A DNA stretch of 64,000 bases from Gluconacetobacter takamatsuzukensis. GTDB lineage: Bacteria; Pseudomonadota; Alphaproteobacteria; Acetobacterales; Acetobacteraceae. A model generated the notes under the pieces. That model did no database searches. It had not been told where the DNA came from and was given only the letters and a program-made list of their open reading frames with translations. Location: assembly GCF_014174275.1 (NCBI RefSeq), contig NZ_JABEQK010000004.1:124001-188000 (forward strand), written 5' to 3'. Numbering within the stretch: the stretch's first letter is position 1; every line of letters begins with the position of its first letter. This document shows, in pieces, positions 62,528-64,000 of this stretch. Both the position numbers and the translations under genes were made by a program.

Positions 62528-63984
62528 TGGGAAATGGGGCAGAAAGCGAACGGGCCCTTCGTCTGAGACGCCTGCAATCTCTCAAGCCGATGCAGGGCGT
62601 GCTCGTGACCTCCGACCAGCGGGACGGCAGCGTACCGGCGCCCGTCGCCGTGCCTGTGATCGTGCCGGTCGAGGATGGGAAATCCGGTGCCGAGCCCGCC
62701 GAAAATGCGGAATCGCGCTTTTCCCGCGAACAGACTCTCGCCCTGAGGGCTGCCTGTCTTTCCCGGCTCGATCCGGCCTTTATCCTGTCGCTTACGCCGG
62801 ACCAGCTTTCCGAGGCCGTCGAGCGGATGGTCGATCAGGTAGCGTCGGAGCAGCGCATCCATCTGAACCTGCGGGAGCAGAAAGAGCTTTCGGTCGAGCT
62901 TGTCAACGATATCAATGGTCTGGGTCCGATTCAGCCGTTGCTGGATGATGAGGGCGTGAATGACATCCTGGTCAATGGGCCGACGCGCGTCTTTGTCGAA
63001 CGGAAGGGAAAGACGGTTCTGTCGCCCGTACGCTTTCGCGACCAGCGGCATCTGATCTCCGTCTGCCAGCGTATCGCGTCGGGGGTGGGGCGGCGTGTCG
63101 ACGAAGCCAGCCCGATGGTGGATGCGCGGCTGAAGGACGGCTCGCGCGTCAATATCGTCTTTCCGCCGCTGGCCCTCGATGGGCCGTATGTGTCCATCCG
63201 AAAATTTGCCAAGCACCGGATCGACATGGCCAAGCTGGTCGAGAACCGGGCCATGACCAAGTCCATGGCGAAAATCCTGGAAATCGCGTCTCGCGTCCGG
63301 CTGAATGTGATCATTTCGGGCGGAACCGGTTCGGGCAAGACGACGCTTTTGAACGCGCTTTCGAATTTCATCGATTTCAGCGAGCGCGTGATTACCGTCG
63401 AGGATGCGGCGGAACTGCAGCTTCAGCAGCCGCATGTGGTGCGCATGGAAACGCGCCCGTCATCCATCGAGGGCAAGGGCGAGGTCACGCAGCGCGATCT
63501 GGTCCGCAACGCGCTGCGTATGCGCCCCGACCGCATCATTATCGGCGAGGTACGTGGCGCCGAGGCCTTCGACATGCTGCAGGCCATGAATACCGGCCAT
63601 GACGGAAGCATGTCGACCATTCATGCCAATGCGACCAAGGATGCCATCACCCGTATCGAGAACATGGTGCAGATGGGCAGCCTGGGCCTGCCGACCAGTG
63701 CCATCCGGACCCAGATCGTGGGTGCGGTCGATCTGATCATCCAGATCGGCCGCCATCGCGACGGTGCGCGGCGGGTCGTGCAGATTACGGATGTGGCGGG
63801 CCTCGAAGGCGATGTGGTGGTTCTCAACGACCTGTTCCGGCTGGAATTCGACGGTGAGGACAGCAAGGGACGCCTGCTGACCCATTATGACATCTCGAAC
63901 GTGCGGCCGAGTTTTTTTGAGAAACTTCAGTATTACCAAATGGAGAGGCTCTGGAACGAGGCGTTGGCAGAGAGCAAGATATGA
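62527..63984 (+). CDS. cpaF: Tad pilus secretion ATPase CpaF (TadA)
   Basis: 485 residues. The N-terminal region LNDLRE-like EKSV ... [38 protein letters not shown] precedes the ATPase core. Walker A is [14 protein letters not shown], the Asp box VEDAAELQL, and the Walker B/His region [30 protein letters not shown]. It powers pilus extension (and retraction in some Tad systems). The stop overlaps the following tadB start by 4 nt (ATGA). Confidence 0.96.
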   Translation: MGNGAESERALRLRRLQSLKPMQGVLVTSDQRDGSVPAPVAVPVIVPVEDGKSGAEPAENAESRFSREQTLALRAACLSRLDPAFILSLTPDQLSEAVERMVDQVASEQRIHLNLREQKELSVELVNDINGLGPIQPLLDDEGVNDILVNGPTRVFVERKGKTVLSPVRFRDQRHLISVCQRIASGVGRRVDEASPMVDARLKDGSRVNIVFPPLALDGPYVSIRKFAKHRIDMAKLVENRAMTKSMAKILEIASRVRLNVIISGGTGSGKTTLLNALSNFIDFSERVITVEDAAELQLQQPHVVRMETRPSSIEGKGEVTQRDLVRNALRMRPDRIIIGEVRGAEAFDMLQAMNTGHDGSMSTIHANATKDAITRIENMVQMGSLGLPTSAIRTQIVGAVDLIIQIGRHRDGARRVVQITDVAGLEGDVVVLNDLFRLEFDGEDSKGRLLTHYDISNVRPSFFEKLQYYQMERLWNEALAESKI

Positions 63985-64000
63985 ACCGCGGGTCCATCGC
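63981..64000 (+). CDS. tadB: Start of the next Tad gene, presumably tadB (truncated by window edge)
   Basis: ATG at 63981 overlaps the cpaF stop (ATGA) and opens MNRGSI before the window ends. Position after cpaF predicts the inner-membrane protein TadB/TadC, but only six codons are visible, so identity is by context alone. Confidence 0.5.

Overview
The window is a high-GC bacterial chromosome segment, almost certainly from an alphaproteobacterium of the Acetobacteraceae (Gluconacetobacter/Komagataeibacter-like). That assignment is inferred from the ispDF-dusB-ntrBC-ntrYX-hfq-hflX gene order, the fused IspDF, the short type of ArgC, HisZ, ATP12, the RpoH type and the overall codon use. Genes are densely packed, many overlap by 1-4 nt, and no phage, CRISPR or rRNA operon is visible.

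Layout. (1) 1-5391: the 3' end of anmK, then an iron-uptake island with a Fiu/PiuA-like TonB receptor, a PiuC-type Fe(II)/2-oxoglutarate hydroxylase and two Sel1-repeat proteins. (2) 5379-8969 (minus strand): glnK-amtB, a linked outer-membrane barrel protein, and a wrecked, multiply deleted glutamine synthetase gene. (3) 9507-14702: an MFS exporter, a GT4 glycosyltransferase, an ABC exporter and a GntR regulator. (4) 14745-18989: minCDE (division-site placement), a GST, an HI0933-type flavoprotein and a small Cys-containing lipoprotein. (5) 19038-24182: Cu/Zn superoxide dismutase and a second siderophore receptor, divergent from a DUF3649-like / PepSY / DUF3325 inner-membrane module. (6) 24314-29849: rarA, an RluC-type pseudouridine synthase, AsmA and ATP12 in one tightly overlapping run. 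(7) 30236-42580: a MITE-like element abutting ispDF, then the nitrogen regulon core dusB-ntrB-ntrC-ntrY-ntrX-hfq-hflX, an inositol-monophosphatase-like gene and mazG. (8) 42760-50503: argC, tRNA-Leu(CAA), serC, hisZ, purA, rpoH, rluD, an unknown membrane protein and tRNA-Glu(TTC). (9) 50751-53094: a less GC-rich block with a GtrB-like polyprenyl-phosphate glycosyltransferase, a PIG-V-like GT-C enzyme and a small membrane protein. (10) 53185-64000: a Tad/Flp pilus locus: prepilin peptidase CpaA, two TadE-like pseudopilins and a frameshifted TadG-like vWA protein on the minus strand, then a large unknown membrane protein, Flp pilin, CpaB, CpaC, a small lipoprotein, CpaE, CpaF and the first codons of TadB.

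How it works together. The nitrogen genes form two groups: sensing and uptake (glnK-amtB) and two neighbouring two-component systems (NtrBC, NtrYX). The two iron loci each pair a TonB receptor with an accessory reductase- or hydroxylase-like module and carry Fur-box-like palindromes. The pilus locus holds the prepilin peptidase, major and minor pilins, secretin, ATPases and, just upstream, enzymes that could glycosylate surface material outside the cytoplasm.

Most unusual items: an eight-G tract that breaks the TadG-like gene (possible phase variation), the mosaic glnA remnant behind amtB, the TA-flanked 29-bp inverted-repeat element that supplies the ispDF stop codon, an NtrX lacking the GAFTGA loop, and the glycosyltransferase block attached to the Tad locus.
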